Positions 44,370 through 53,639 of a stretch of DNA of 64,000 bases are shown here, piece by piece (within the stretch, counting starts at the first letter, position 1; each line of letters begins with the position of its first letter). A model generated the notes under the pieces. The model was not told where the DNA came from, did no database searches, and was given only the letters and a program-made list of their open reading frames with translations. The stretch covers positions 2,894,001 through 2,958,000 of the forward strand of contig NZ_CP013021.1 of assembly GCF_001420915.1 (NCBI RefSeq), given 5' to 3'. A program made the translations under genes and the position numbers. This DNA comes from Agarivorans gilvus. GTDB taxonomy: Bacteria > Pseudomonadota > Gammaproteobacteria > Enterobacterales > Celerinatantimonadaceae.

Positions 44370-44834
44370 CTAACCCACTAGGTAGGTTCCGGTACCAAAG
44401 GCGATATGGGTACCTGCCTGATTATGCAGCTCCATGCGTGTTACTGTGACTTTATTTCCTGAGCGGATCACTTCAGCTGAGGCAAAGAATAATTCCCCTA
44501 CGCCGGGGCGAAGATAGTCGATTCGTAGGTCGATAGTGCCGGTTTTACTTAAGCGCTGGGACAGCTCTTTGCTAGATAAATGCTCCATACGTTGTACCGC
44601 AGCCGCAGCGGCAGTCATCCCTCCGGCTACATCGAGAATGGTCGCAGTCACACCACCATGCAGTATACCGTGAACTGGATTGCCTATCAGCTCCTCACGC
44701 ATTGCTAGCTTAAGGCTTACCCCAGTTGCGCTGTAATCAACTAACTCAATCCCAAGTAGCTGATTAAAGGGCATCTTTTGAATGAAGGTATCGGCGATGG
44801 CTTGCCGCCATTTTTGCTGTCGTGGACTGGTCAT
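44370..44834 (-). CDS. yigI: acyl-CoA thioesterase, YigI/PaaI-like hotdog
   Basis: This 154-residue hotdog-fold protein shows MPFNQLLGIELVDYS, the core HGILHGGVTATILDVAGGM and GTIDLRIDYLRPGVGE, typical of YigI. Such enzymes hydrolyse medium- or long-chain acyl-CoA thioesters. The ATG at 44832-44834 has AAGGGA at 5 bases and was preferred over the longer open frame to 44903. It is divergent from recQ, as in E. coli, where pldA intervenes; pldA is absent here. Confidence 0.91.
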   Translation of the reverse strand: MTSPRQQKWRQAIADTFIQKMPFNQLLGIELVDYSATGVSLKLAMREELIGNPVHGILHGGVTATILDVAGGMTAAAAAVQRMEHLSSKELSQRLSKTGTIDLRIDYLRPGVGELFFASAEVIRSGNKVTVTRMELHNQAGTHIAFGTGTYLVG

Positions 44835-44975
44835 GGTTTCCCTTGTGAAAGTTAAACGCTTGTTTGAATACTCTATCCCGAGAAAAGAATAAAGGCAAAC
44901 CAAGACAAGACCGCAAGGCTTGATTACAATGTTCGGCCGTTTGGTTTTCTCCTCAGTTTTGGATTATTAGCGCGA

Positions 44976-46760
44976 ATGCAACGAGCCCAGCAAGTATTAC
45001 AAGATGTCTTTGGTTTTGCCGAGTTCAGAACTGGGCAGGCGGAAGTCATTCAGCGACTGCTCGACAATCAAGACTGTTTGGCGATTATGCCCACCGGCGG
45101 TGGTAAGTCGTTGTGTTATCAGATCCCAGCCATCGTTAAAACGGGTTTAACTGTAGTGGTATCACCGCTGATTTCCTTGATGAAAGACCAAGTGGATAGC
45201 CTGCAGCGCAACGGAGTGAATGCCGCTTATCTTAATTCTACGCTAGAGCGTGAGCAGCAGTTTCAAATCTACCGTCGCCTGCAGCAGGGCGAAATTAAGC
45301 TGTTATATATTTCCCCGGAGCGCTTGATTAACGGTGATTTATTGGCCCGTTTGGCCGAACTCAATGTGGCTATGTTTGCCATAGACGAAGCCCATTGTAT
45401 TTCCCAGTGGGGGCATGATTTTCGCCCTGAGTACAACGCTCTGGGTTGCCTCAAGCAACATTTTCCGCATTTGCCCTTGGTGGCACTCACCGCTACCGCC
45501 GACGATACCACTCGCCAAGATATCTTGCAGCGCTTGAATTTAACCGAAGCCTTCACCCTAGTCTCGAGCTTCGACAGGCCGAATATTCGCTATACCCTGC
45601 AGGAAAAATACCGGCCTTGGCAGCAGCTCAGTGATTTTGTTAAACGCCGCCGAGAAGACAGTGGCATCGTTTATTGCTCTAGCCGCAAGCGAGTTGAAGA
45701 ATTGGCGCATAAGTTAAGTGCCGAAGGGATCCGCAGCGCCGCCTATCATGCAGGTTTGCCCATTGCCGAACGGCAATCAGTACAAGAGCAATTTCAGCGT
45801 GATGAGGTAGAAGTGGTGGTGGCTACGGTGGCCTTCGGTATGGGCATCGACAAACCCAATGTGCGGTATGTGTTTCACTACGACATTCCGCGTAACATCG
45901 AAGCTTATTATCAAGAAACTGGACGGGCCGGGCGCGATGGCACCGAGGCCGAAGCGGTATTACTTTACGACCCCGCTGATGCCAATTGGTTGCGGCGGAT
46001 GATTGAAGAAAATGAAGACGAGCAGCAACGTCGCGTAGAAAGTCATAAATTTAATGCCATTGTGGCCTTTGCTGAAGCGCAAACTTGTCGTCGTCAGGTA
46101 TTGTTGAATTACTTTGGCGAATATTTGGCTACCGCCTGTGGTAACTGCGATGTGTGTTTAGATCCGCCCAAGCAATACGATGGCTTGCAAGATGCGCAAA
46201 AAGCGCTGTCTTGCGTGTATCGTCTAGGTCAGCGTTTTGGCATTGGTTATGTTATTGAGGTCTTGCGTGGCAGCATGAGTCAGCGCATTCTAGAGCAAGG
46301 CCATGATAAGTTATCTACCCATGGAATTGGCAAACACGCCAGTCACGAGCATTGGATGAGTGTATTACGTCAGCTGATTCATTTGGGCTTGTTACAGCAA
46401 AACATCGCACGCAGTTCGGTGCTGCAGCTCACCGAAGCGGCCCGACCCTTTCTAAAAGGGGAGCTTCCACTGTCGCTTGCGGTACCGCGTATCAATACTA
46501 CTAAACAAAGTAAAAAAACCGCTAATTATGGGGTGTACGATAAACGTTTGTTCGCTTTGCTGCGTAACTTAAGAAAGCGTTTAGCTGATGAAGAGTCGGT
46601 GCCTCCGTTTGTGGTATTCAATGATGCTACGCTAATAGAAATGGCTCAGCAGCAACCGCAAACCCAGCACGAAATGCTGGCGATTAGTGGTGTTGGCTTG
46701 AAAAAGCTAGAACGTTACGGTTATCAATTTTTAGCTTTAATCGATCAATACCAAGCTTAA
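44976..46760 (+). CDS. recQ: ATP-dependent DNA helicase RecQ
   Basis: This 594-residue helicase has Walker A MPTGGGKSLCYQIP, motif II IDEAHCISQWGHDFRPEY, SFDRPNIRY, and QETGRAGRDG. The zinc-binding cysteines are CRRQVLLNYFGEYLATACGNCDVC, then the winged-helix RQC region and a C-terminal HRDC domain (from about 515). RecQ unwinds recombination intermediates in the RecF pathway. It starts divergent from yigI and is followed by selO after 33 bp. Confidence 0.96.
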   Translation: MQRAQQVLQDVFGFAEFRTGQAEVIQRLLDNQDCLAIMPTGGGKSLCYQIPAIVKTGLTVVVSPLISLMKDQVDSLQRNGVNAAYLNSTLEREQQFQIYRRLQQGEIKLLYISPERLINGDLLARLAELNVAMFAIDEAHCISQWGHDFRPEYNALGCLKQHFPHLPLVALTATADDTTRQDILQRLNLTEAFTLVSSFDRPNIRYTLQEKYRPWQQLSDFVKRRREDSGIVYCSSRKRVEELAHKLSAEGIRSAAYHAGLPIAERQSVQEQFQRDEVEVVVATVAFGMGIDKPNVRYVFHYDIPRNIEAYYQETGRAGRDGTEAEAVLLYDPADANWLRRMIEENEDEQQRRVESHKFNAIVAFAEAQTCRRQVLLNYFGEYLATACGNCDVCLDPPKQYDGLQDAQKALSCVYRLGQRFGIGYVIEVLRGSMSQRILEQGHDKLSTHGIGKHASHEHWMSVLRQLIHLGLLQQNIARSSVLQLTEAARPFLKGELPLSLAVPRINTTKQSKKTANYGVYDKRLFALLRNLRKRLADEESVPPFVVFNDATLIEMAQQQPQTQHEMLAISGVGLKKLERYGYQFLALIDQYQA

Positions 46761-46793
46761 TTATTTTCTTTGAACCATTAACAAGAGGCCGCT

Positions 46794-48212
46794 ATGGAAT
46801 TTGTCAATCGCTTCGCTCAAGCCTTGCCCGAGCTGTGCCATCAGCAGCCACCTACGCCTTTAAGCGATCCTCAGTTAGTGATTGTGAGTGAGGCGGCCAG
46901 CCAAGAGCTCGACCTAAAGCCTGATTTTATTCACACCGAACTCGCGGAGATTACCGCGGGTCAGCGAACATTGTCGGGCATGCAGCCAGTGGCCAGTGTT
47001 TATGCTGGCCACCAATTTGGCGGTTATAGTCCGCAATTGGGTGACGGCAGAGCACTGCTGTTGGGCGAGCATAAAACCGCTCAAGGAGCGCATTGGGAGC
47101 TGCAACTTAAAGGCTCTGGCTTAACCCCTTTTTCTCGTCAAGGTGATGGTAAGGCGGTACTGCGCTCGACTATTCGTGAATTTTTAGCCAGCGAAGCGAT
47201 GGCCGCTTTAGGTATTGCCACTACTCGCGCCTTAAGTCTATCGGTGGGTACGGGATTGGTGCAACGTGAGCGAATGGAAAACGAAGCGATGCTGTTACGT
47301 ATGGCGCCCAGTCATATTCGCTTTGGTCATTTTGAATATCTTTACTACCAGCAACAGACCCAGCCCTTAAAGCGTTTGATCGAGTTTTGTTTAGAGCACT
47401 ATTTTGCAGAGTGTTTAAGCGCTGAAAATCCGGTGTTAGCCATGCTAGAACAGGTGGTGGATAGCACCGCTCTAATGATCGCTCAATGGCAGGCCGAAGG
47501 TTTCTGTCATGGGGTGATGAATACCGACAATATGTCGATTTTAGGTTTAACCATCGATTATGGGCCCTTTGGCTTTTTGGATGACTATAAACCCGCGCAT
47601 ATTTGTAATCACAGCGATTACTATGGGCGTTATGCCTACAATCAACAGCCAGCAGTGGGCTTATGGAATTTGCAGCGTTTGGCTCAGGCCTTGTCTGACT
47701 ATGTGCCGAGTGCTCAATCAGAACCCTTATGGATGCGTTATCAGCAACGGATTAATCAGCACTATCAACAGTTAATGCTAGACAAACTGGGGCTTACCCA
47801 GTGGCACAGCGAAGACGAAGCCTTACTGGCTGGCTTGTTCCAATTAATGGCCGAGCAGGGAGTCGATTATCAGCAAAGCTTGCGGACCCTAGCTCAACCC
47901 TTAGACAGCCTAGCTGAGCAGCTCAGTCCGGCTTGGCAACCTTGGCTAAAACAATATCGTCAGCGTTGCCAAGATAATCAGTTGAACGATAAGCAGCGCT
48001 GCGTGAGTATTAAGCAGCATGTACCACTTTATGTATTGCGTAACTATTTGGCTCAGCAAGCCATAGAACAAGCCGAACAAGGTGACTTTAAAGAGTTGCA
48101 TGCCCTACATCAGGTATTGCAGCGCCCTTATGAACGCCAAGCTGATGCCGAGCGCTTTGCTGCGCCGCCACCTGCGTGGGGTAAATGCTTGGAGATCTCA
48201 TGCAGCAGTTAG
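46794..48212 (+). CDS. selO: protein adenylyltransferase SelO (YdiU)
   Basis: This 472-residue pseudokinase-fold enzyme transfers AMP to Ser, Thr or Tyr of proteins in redox stress. Typical stretches are VYAGHQFGGYSPQLGDGRALLLGE, LKGSGLTPFSRQGDGKAVLRSTIREFLASEAM, FCHGVMNTDNMSILGLTIDYGPFGFLDDY, and the C-terminal LEISCSS with the family's conserved cysteine. The end is therefore complete, and the following overlapping frame is a separate gene. It lies 33 bp after recQ. Confidence 0.95.
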   Translation: MEFVNRFAQALPELCHQQPPTPLSDPQLVIVSEAASQELDLKPDFIHTELAEITAGQRTLSGMQPVASVYAGHQFGGYSPQLGDGRALLLGEHKTAQGAHWELQLKGSGLTPFSRQGDGKAVLRSTIREFLASEAMAALGIATTRALSLSVGTGLVQRERMENEAMLLRMAPSHIRFGHFEYLYYQQQTQPLKRLIEFCLEHYFAECLSAENPVLAMLEQVVDSTALMIAQWQAEGFCHGVMNTDNMSILGLTIDYGPFGFLDDYKPAHICNHSDYYGRYAYNQQPAVGLWNLQRLAQALSDYVPSAQSEPLWMRYQQRINQHYQQLMLDKLGLTQWHSEDEALLAGLFQLMAEQGVDYQQSLRTLAQPLDSLAEQLSPAWQPWLKQYRQRCQDNQLNDKQRCVSIKQHVPLYVLRNYLAQQAIEQAEQGDFKELHALHQVLQRPYERQADAERFAAPPPAWGKCLEISCSS

Positions 48213-48505
48213 ATGAGGTTTATACGGTACTGGCTGAGTTTGCGGTGGTTAAGCTGAACCGCAGTTTTTCTGAAGAGCAATTTCTAGCTTTGGCGCAAGG
48301 CTTTGTTGAACAGCAGGCTTGGCCCATTGCCTTTATGGAGCAGGGGGCTGACTGGCAAGTGCTCGGTTTTTATTTGGAGCAACAATTATGGTGGTGGCGT
48401 TATGATGCTTTAAGCCAAAGTGCCTGGTTTGAGTGTGCAAACTCCGAGGCTTTTTCAAGTGCTTGTGCTAGCTTATTAAGCTCGCTAAAACGTGCCAAGT
48501 TTTAA
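48200..48505 (+). CDS. hypothetical protein overlapping the end of selO
   Basis: This 101-residue acidic protein (MQQLDEVYTVLAEFAVVKLNRSFSEEQFLALAQGFVEQQAWPI...) overlaps the last 13 bases of selO. The ATG at 48200 has GGAGA four bases upstream; the in-frame ATG at 48185 lies before that site. It is soluble and Trp-rich near residues 55-80 (YLEQQLWWWRYDALSQSAWF). I do not recognise its family with confidence; DUF3630 is a weak possibility. The overlap suggests translational coupling to selO. Confidence 0.65.
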   Translation: MQQLDEVYTVLAEFAVVKLNRSFSEEQFLALAQGFVEQQAWPIAFMEQGADWQVLGFYLEQQLWWWRYDALSQSAWFECANSEAFSSACASLLSSLKRAKF

Positions 48506-48894
48506 CAAAACAAATAATATTTTTGCGCTGGTTAAAATGTGATCTGTTCCAAGGTTTGCCGTAGAGTAATCTTCTATATTGTTCCACCTGCCCGCGACAA
48601 GTTGATTGTTTATTCGTCAGGACGGGCCAAAAGAAAAGTCATGGAATGACGTTTTCCACACCAAGGGAATTGTTTGCTGCTCCATTTGTTAGTCTTTCTT
48701 TGTTTTTAACTCGCTGTAATTAAAGGGTTTTATTTTTCCTTGTTAATCTTGTGAATTTTTCGCGAGAGAATTGTTGCTGCTTGTCAACAGACTTATCCAC
48801 AAGCTGTTCATGGTAAAAGCCTATTGCTCTGGTGCATTAACAGCGGCTGTGGCATCATCAAGCGCATTGAAAATCAGAACCATGGATCATCTTA
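48506..48894. other. non-coding region upstream of polA
   Basis: About 389 bp. It holds a DnaA box near its right part, an inverted repeat GTCAT-gga-ATGAC at 48639-48650, and a TCGCGA palindrome at about 48760. It must contain the polA promoter. No coding frame or known RNA was recognised. Confidence 0.5.
48793..48801 (+). promoter_or_regulatory. consensus DnaA box upstream of polA
   Basis: TTATCCACA is a perfect strong DnaA box, 94 bp upstream of the polA start, framed by acag and ctgt. A single box could arise by chance, but in this position it could link polA expression to DnaA. Confidence 0.45.
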
Positions 48895-51675
48895 ATGGCA
48901 GCCCTTCCCGACCAAGCTCTTGTACTTGTTGATGGCTCTTCTTATTTATATCGTGCCTTCTATGCGCCTCCACATTTAACTAACTCAAAAGGCGAGCCCA
49001 CCGGTGCGGTTTATGGTGTGGTTAACATGTTGCGCAGTCTACTTAAGCAATTTAAGCCCGAGCATATCGTGGTGGTATTTGATGCCAAGGGCAAAACCTT
49101 CCGCGATGAGATTTATCAGCAGTACAAAGCCAATCGTCCCTCTATGCCCGATGATCTTCGTTCGCAAATTGAGCCACTGCATGCGGTGATTAAGGCCATG
49201 GGTTTGCCGATGATCGCCATACCCGGAGTGGAAGCTGACGATGTGATTGGCACTTTGGCTAAACAAGCTTCTGCCGAGAATAAAGCGGTGATAATTAGTA
49301 CCGGCGATAAAGACATGGCGCAGCTGGTTGATGACAACATCACCTTAATTAATACCATGACCAATACGGTTATGGACCGCGCTGGTGTTGAAGAGAAATT
49401 TGGTGTGCCACCAGAATTGATTATCGATTACCTAGCCCTGATGGGCGATAAGGTGGATAACATACCCGGCTTACCCGGTGTGGGTGAGAAAACCGCCTTA
49501 GCCATGTTGCAGGGAGTGGGCGGGGTAGAGCAGCTATTAGCCGATCCCGATGCAGTGCAAGAGTTAGGCTTTCGTGGGGCCAAGACCATGCCGAAGAAAT
49601 TGCGAGAGCATGCAGAAGATGCGCGGCTGTCTTATTTATTGGCCACCATTAAATGCGACGTAGAGGTGGGTTTGACGATGCAAGATATGCAACGTCTAGA
49701 GGAAGATACCGATACCTTGGTGAAGTTATTTGGCGAATTAGAATTTAAGCGCTGGTTAAGTGAAGCGCTAGACAATCAAGCTAAAGGTGGCTCAACTGCT
49801 GAACCCGCCAATCCGCAGGACGGCGAAGCCAGTGAAGCAACGCTTCAAGCTGCCGCTGAGCTGAGTGGTGAATACGAGACCATTCTAGATAAACAAAGTT
49901 TTGCTACTTGGCTGGAGAAAATACAGCAAGCAGAGCTAGTAGCTTTGGATACCGAAACTACCTCGCTGAATTATATGCAGGCAGAATTAGTAGGGCTATC
50001 TTTTGCCGTGGAAGCGGGTAAAGCGGCCTACTTGCCGGTAGCGCATGATTATTTGAATGCGCCGGAGCAATTAGATAGGGACTGGGTATTAGCTCAGCTG
50101 AAACCCTGGTTGGAAGATCCCTGCAAGGCTAAGCTGGGGCAAAATCTTAAATACGACGCTAGCGTATTGGCGCGCTATGGGATCGACTTAAAAGGTATTA
50201 AGTACGATACCATGCTGGAGTCTTATGTCTTAAACAGTACTTTGACTCGCCATGATATGGATTCTTTATCGTTGCAATACTTACAGCACAAAACCATCAA
50301 GTTTGAAGATATTGCCGGCAAAGGGGCTAAGCAGCTTACTTTTAATCAAATAGAACTGGAAACCGCGGCACCTTATGCTGCTGAAGATGCCGATATTACT
50401 TTGCGTCTGCACCAAACCCTATGGCCCAAGTTGCAGCAGCAAGCCAAATTACAGAGCCTGTTTGAAAAAGTAGAGCTGCCACTGGTAAGTATCTTATCTA
50501 AAACCGAGCGTCAGGGTGTGCGCATTGATAGCCAAGTATTGGCGGCGCATAGTCTTTCTCTGGCAGAGCGTATTGATGGCTTAGAAAAGCAGGCTCATGA
50601 CTTAGCGGGTGAACCTTTCAACCTGGGTTCACCCAAGCAGCTGCAACATATTTTGTTTGAAAAAATGGCCTTGCCGGTAGTGAAGAAGACCCCTAAGGGC
50701 GCACCGTCCACCGCTGAGGAAGTGCTACAAGAGTTGGCTTTAGATTACAGCTTGCCCAAAGTTATTTTGGAATACCGCAGCTTGTCTAAATTAAAGTCTA
50801 CTTATACCGACAAGTTGCCAAAGATGGTGGAACCAAGCACTGGGAGAGTACATACCTCTTATCACCAAGCGGTCACGGCCACCGGGCGTTTCTCGTCTAG
50901 CGATCCTAATTTACAAAATATTCCGATCCGTCATGAAGAGGGCCGCAAGGTGCGTCAGGCCTTTATTCCGGCGGAAGGTTATAAGTTGGTGGCCATCGAT
51001 TACTCACAAATTGAGCTACGTATTATGGCTCACCTTTCTCAAGATAAAGGTTTGTTAAGCGCCTTTGCCGCGGGCGAAGACATTCACAAAGCTACCGCGG
51101 CAGAGGTATTTGGTAAGTCGCTAGAGGCGGTGAGTAGCGATGAGCGTCGTAGCGCTAAGGCAATTAACTTTGGTTTGATTTATGGCATGAGCGCCTTTGG
51201 TTTGGCTAAGCAGCTAGGCATTGCCCGAGCCGACGCGCAAACCTATATGAATCGTTATTTTGAACGTTACCCAGCGGTGCTCGATTATATGGATACTACC
51301 CGTGATTTTTGTCAGCAACACGGTTATGTAGAAACCCTATTTGGCCGCCGTTTATATTTACCTGAGATTAATTCGCGTAATGGCATGCGTAAAAAAGCCG
51401 CCGAGCGGGCTGCGGTTAATGCGCCCATGCAAGGCACCGCCGCCGATATTATCAAAAAGGCCATGATTGCCGTAGCCACTTGGTTAGATACCCAAGCCGA
51501 TGAGCACTGTAGAATGTTGATGCAGGTGCACGATGAATTGGTGTTTGAGGTTTTAGAAAGTGAGTTGGAACGAGTCGTGCCCAAACTCACCGAGTTAATG
51601 GAGCAAGCGGTTCACTTAGATCTACCTTTGGTGGCTGAATCAGGTGTGGGCAACAACTGGGATGAAGCACATTAA
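48895..51675 (+). CDS. polA: DNA polymerase I
   Basis: This 926-residue enzyme has all three domains. The 5' nuclease (residues 1-300: LVDGSSYLYRAFYAPP, VVVFDAKGKTFRDEIYQQYKANR, STGDKDMAQLVD), the 3'-5' exonuclease with its acidic site intact (ALDTETTSLNYMQAE, about residue 350), and the polymerase (DYSQIELRIMAHLS, RSAKAINFGLIYGMS, MLMQVHDELVFEV) are complete. It fills gaps in repair and removes RNA primers. A hairpin terminator follows, then Spot 42 RNA, as in E. coli. Confidence 0.98.
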   Translation: MAALPDQALVLVDGSSYLYRAFYAPPHLTNSKGEPTGAVYGVVNMLRSLLKQFKPEHIVVVFDAKGKTFRDEIYQQYKANRPSMPDDLRSQIEPLHAVIKAMGLPMIAIPGVEADDVIGTLAKQASAENKAVIISTGDKDMAQLVDDNITLINTMTNTVMDRAGVEEKFGVPPELIIDYLALMGDKVDNIPGLPGVGEKTALAMLQGVGGVEQLLADPDAVQELGFRGAKTMPKKLREHAEDARLSYLLATIKCDVEVGLTMQDMQRLEEDTDTLVKLFGELEFKRWLSEALDNQAKGGSTAEPANPQDGEASEATLQAAAELSGEYETILDKQSFATWLEKIQQAELVALDTETTSLNYMQAELVGLSFAVEAGKAAYLPVAHDYLNAPEQLDRDWVLAQLKPWLEDPCKAKLGQNLKYDASVLARYGIDLKGIKYDTMLESYVLNSTLTRHDMDSLSLQYLQHKTIKFEDIAGKGAKQLTFNQIELETAAPYAAEDADITLRLHQTLWPKLQQQAKLQSLFEKVELPLVSILSKTERQGVRIDSQVLAAHSLSLAERIDGLEKQAHDLAGEPFNLGSPKQLQHILFEKMALPVVKKTPKGAPSTAEEVLQELALDYSLPKVILEYRSLSKLKSTYTDKLPKMVEPSTGRVHTSYHQAVTATGRFSSSDPNLQNIPIRHEEGRKVRQAFIPAEGYKLVAIDYSQIELRIMAHLSQDKGLLSAFAAGEDIHKATAAEVFGKSLEAVSSDERRSAKAINFGLIYGMSAFGLAKQLGIARADAQTYMNRYFERYPAVLDYMDTTRDFCQQHGYVETLFGRRLYLPEINSRNGMRKKAAERAAVNAPMQGTAADIIKKAMIAVATWLDTQADEHCRMLMQVHDELVFEVLESELERVVPKLTELMEQAVHLDLPLVAESGVGNNWDEAH

Positions 51676-51697
51676 ATAGCGAATTTTGTCTAATTTG

Positions 51698-51721
51698 AGG
51701 AAGCTTAGGCTTCCTTTTTTT
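51698..51721 (+). terminator. polA terminator
   Basis: AGGAAGC-ttag-GCTTCCT followed by TTTTTT, a perfect 7-bp stem with T-tract, 22 bp after the polA stop. Confidence 0.9.
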
Positions 51722-51860
51722 GTGCTTATGGCTCGGGTTTAGCATTTAGTAATAATGAAAGGCTTTTCGCGTAATAAAAAAACCTGAAACACCATGAAAC
51801 ATGAAATTAGATTACAAAAAATGCTTTATTTTTCATCGGTGATGCTCTAAAGTAGCACTT

Positions 51861-51961
51861 GTAGGGTACAGAGGTAAGATGTTCTATCTTTCAGACCTTT
51901 ATTTCACGTAGTTGAAAAAGGCTATTTTGCCGCCTCGATGGTTTACATCGGGGCGTTTTTT
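51861..51961 (+). ncRNA. spf: Spot 42 RNA
   Basis: The start GTAGGGTACAGAGGTAAGAT and the following TTCTATCTTTCAGACC are the highly conserved Spot 42 5' part, which pairs with target mRNAs. The 3' end is the usual Hfq-dependent terminator hairpin (GCCTCGATG-gtttac-ATCGGGGC) with a T-tract. Length is about 101 nt. It lies 185 bp after polA, the conserved spf position. Spot 42 mediates catabolite repression under cAMP-CRP in enterobacteria; a clear CRP site was not found here. Confidence 0.95.
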
Positions 51962-52138
51962 CTTTTATAACCGCTTTAAACTCCATTTCCCCCTATTCTT
52001 AAGGCTCGATTGAGCACTTTTCTTGTGAATTTTTATTGTGTTATTTTATTTCGCTTTTATGTTTTAAAAATACCTGGAGTGAAAATTTGCTACTGTTTTC
52101 TCTTTGAAAAATCATCTGGAAGATAGATAAATTATGGT

Positions 52139-52327
52139 TTGCCCGACTGTTTGGTAAGTCATGGTGAAAGTGCTGCTGAAAGCAATAGCAAATAAAATGC
52201 ACGTTTTTTAAAAAAATGTGAACTAATCTATTTTAGTTAAGTCTTAATTAATGCAATTGGAATAGTGCTTTCAGTTTTTAAGAATTCTTTTCTTACTCGC
52301 CCCATTCAAAGAATGGGGCTTTTTTTT
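52139..52327 (+). ncRNA. candidate small RNA downstream of spf
   Basis: No frame of note occurs in the 405-bp gap 51962-52366, yet it ends in a strong plus-strand terminator (52299-52327) that no gene uses. TTGAAA (52104) and ATAAAT (52127), 17 bases apart, could be a sigma-70 promoter with a start near 52139. Within, CTGAAAGCA (52176-52184) and TGCTTTCAG (52266-52274) are perfectly complementary, suggesting a folded RNA. Boundaries are estimates. Confidence 0.4.
52299..52327 (+). terminator. orphan intrinsic terminator
   Basis: GCCCCATTC-aaa-GAATGGGGC followed by eight T. The T-tract is on the plus strand only, so it does not end the minus-strand GH43 gene to its right. The nearest plus-strand gene upstream is spf, which has its own terminator. 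Confidence 0.85.
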
Positions 52328-52366
52328 GCCCAAGATAAATTGAGCGTCTTGGCAAGCTAGCTACGT

Positions 52367-53437
52367 TTAATCGTAATAAGGCTTGATGGGGGTAATCTTA
52401 CCATTCTCGTCGATGGTCAATTCTGCCATTTTGATGCTGCGTAAGTGGGTTTGCCCTGCCGACAGAGTGCTGTCGTGGTAGAACAAGTACCATTTACCTT
52501 CAAACTCGACAATGGAGTGATGGGTGGTCCAACCTAACACTGGCTCTAGTATTACGCCCTCATAGCGGAAGGGACCGTAAGGCGAATCACTGCTAGCATA
52601 AACGATTTTATGAGTATCACCCGTCGAATAAGAGAAGTAATAGCGACCATTGTATTGGTGCATCCATGGCCCTTCGAAATAGCGGCGATGGTTATCTCCG
52701 GCTAGTAGCAGCTCGCCATTCTCATCAACAATGTCGATGGCTTGCGGTGGCTCGGCAAATTCCAGCATGTCGTCACTCAGTTTAGCGACAAATGGCCGTA
52801 GCGCGGCTTGTTGGTCTTGTGGGAACTGCTCTTCGCCAAACTCACCATCGCGCCAACATTGCAGTTGTCCGCCCCATAAACCACCAAAATACATGTAGTG
52901 GCTACCGTCTTGGTCTTTAAACACCGCAGGATCGATGCTAAAGCTACCTTTAATCGCTTCTGGCTGGGGTATAAAAGGTCCCTCAGGCTGCTCGCCAACC
53001 GCGACACCAATTTGAAAAATGCCGTCGTGGTTGCGTGCAGGAAAATACAAATAGTATTTGCCGTCTTTCTCTGCCGCATCAGGGGCCCACATTTGTTTCT
53101 CGGCCCAAGGCACGTCTTTTACATCTAAGGCCTTACCATGGTCGCTTACCACGCCAAAGGGACGATCTAAGGAGAACACATGGTAATCGCGCATGTCAAA
53201 GTGGTCGCCGTTGTCATTTAAAGGCTGACCGTTATCAACGTCGTGTGAAGGATAGATATATAATTTGCCGTTAAAGACATGGGCCGAGGGGTCGGCAGTA
53301 TACATGTGTGTGACTAACGGGCTGCTGATTGGCTTGAGCTGTGAGGCTCTGGCTAAATCAGCTTTAGTCACGGCTTCGGCATCGCTGGTTGTTTCTGCAG
53401 CATGTGACTCAAGCGGCTTGGCTTTGTCTTGGTTCAT
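52367..53437 (-). CDS. glycoside hydrolase family 43 protein
   Basis: This 356-residue protein has the five-bladed beta-propeller pattern of GH43 with the catalytic acids visible: D49 (TADPSAHVFNGKLYIYPSHD), D169 (GSFSIDPAVF) and E255 (FEGPWMHQYNGRYYFSYS). GH43 enzymes cleave arabinofuranosides, xylosides or related bonds, and the related GH117 family acts on agar oligosaccharides. No signal peptide is seen, so it should work on oligosaccharides taken into the cytoplasm. It interrupts the usual spf-engB neighbourhood, a sign of insertion. A GAGGAAA ribosome site precedes the ATG. Confidence 0.88.
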   Translation of the reverse strand: MNQDKAKPLESHAAETTSDAEAVTKADLARASQLKPISSPLVTHMYTADPSAHVFNGKLYIYPSHDVDNGQPLNDNGDHFDMRDYHVFSLDRPFGVVSDHGKALDVKDVPWAEKQMWAPDAAEKDGKYYLYFPARNHDGIFQIGVAVGEQPEGPFIPQPEAIKGSFSIDPAVFKDQDGSHYMYFGGLWGGQLQCWRDGEFGEEQFPQDQQAALRPFVAKLSDDMLEFAEPPQAIDIVDENGELLLAGDNHRRYFEGPWMHQYNGRYYFSYSTGDTHKIVYASSDSPYGPFRYEGVILEPVLGWTTHHSIVEFEGKWYLFYHDSTLSAGQTHLRSIKMAELTIDENGKITPIKPYYD

Positions 53438-53639
53438 GGTGTTTCCTCATTAGTTTTTGCGACATTATAGCGGGCTTCAGCGGCTGAATTTTTACGTTCT
53501 TCGGTAGCCTGATTGCAATATTTAGCCGTGGCTTAAATTTTGAGGGAAGTTGTGAAGCAAGAGGTGTATTGCGAGAAAATGATGAAACTTTCTCGCTTAA
53601 TTGCCCATTTGTTGCAGCTTAATGTGAGTTGTGAAGGTT

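Noticed and set aside
48185..48505. Possible frameshift splitting selO from the following frame
   Set aside because: SelO ends in the family's own C-terminal LEISCSS at normal length. The following frame has its own ribosome site and no SelO similarity, so it is a separate gene.
51790..51815. CRP site before spf
   Set aside because: A TTACA-like half is present, but the other half is poor and the spacing is one base short.
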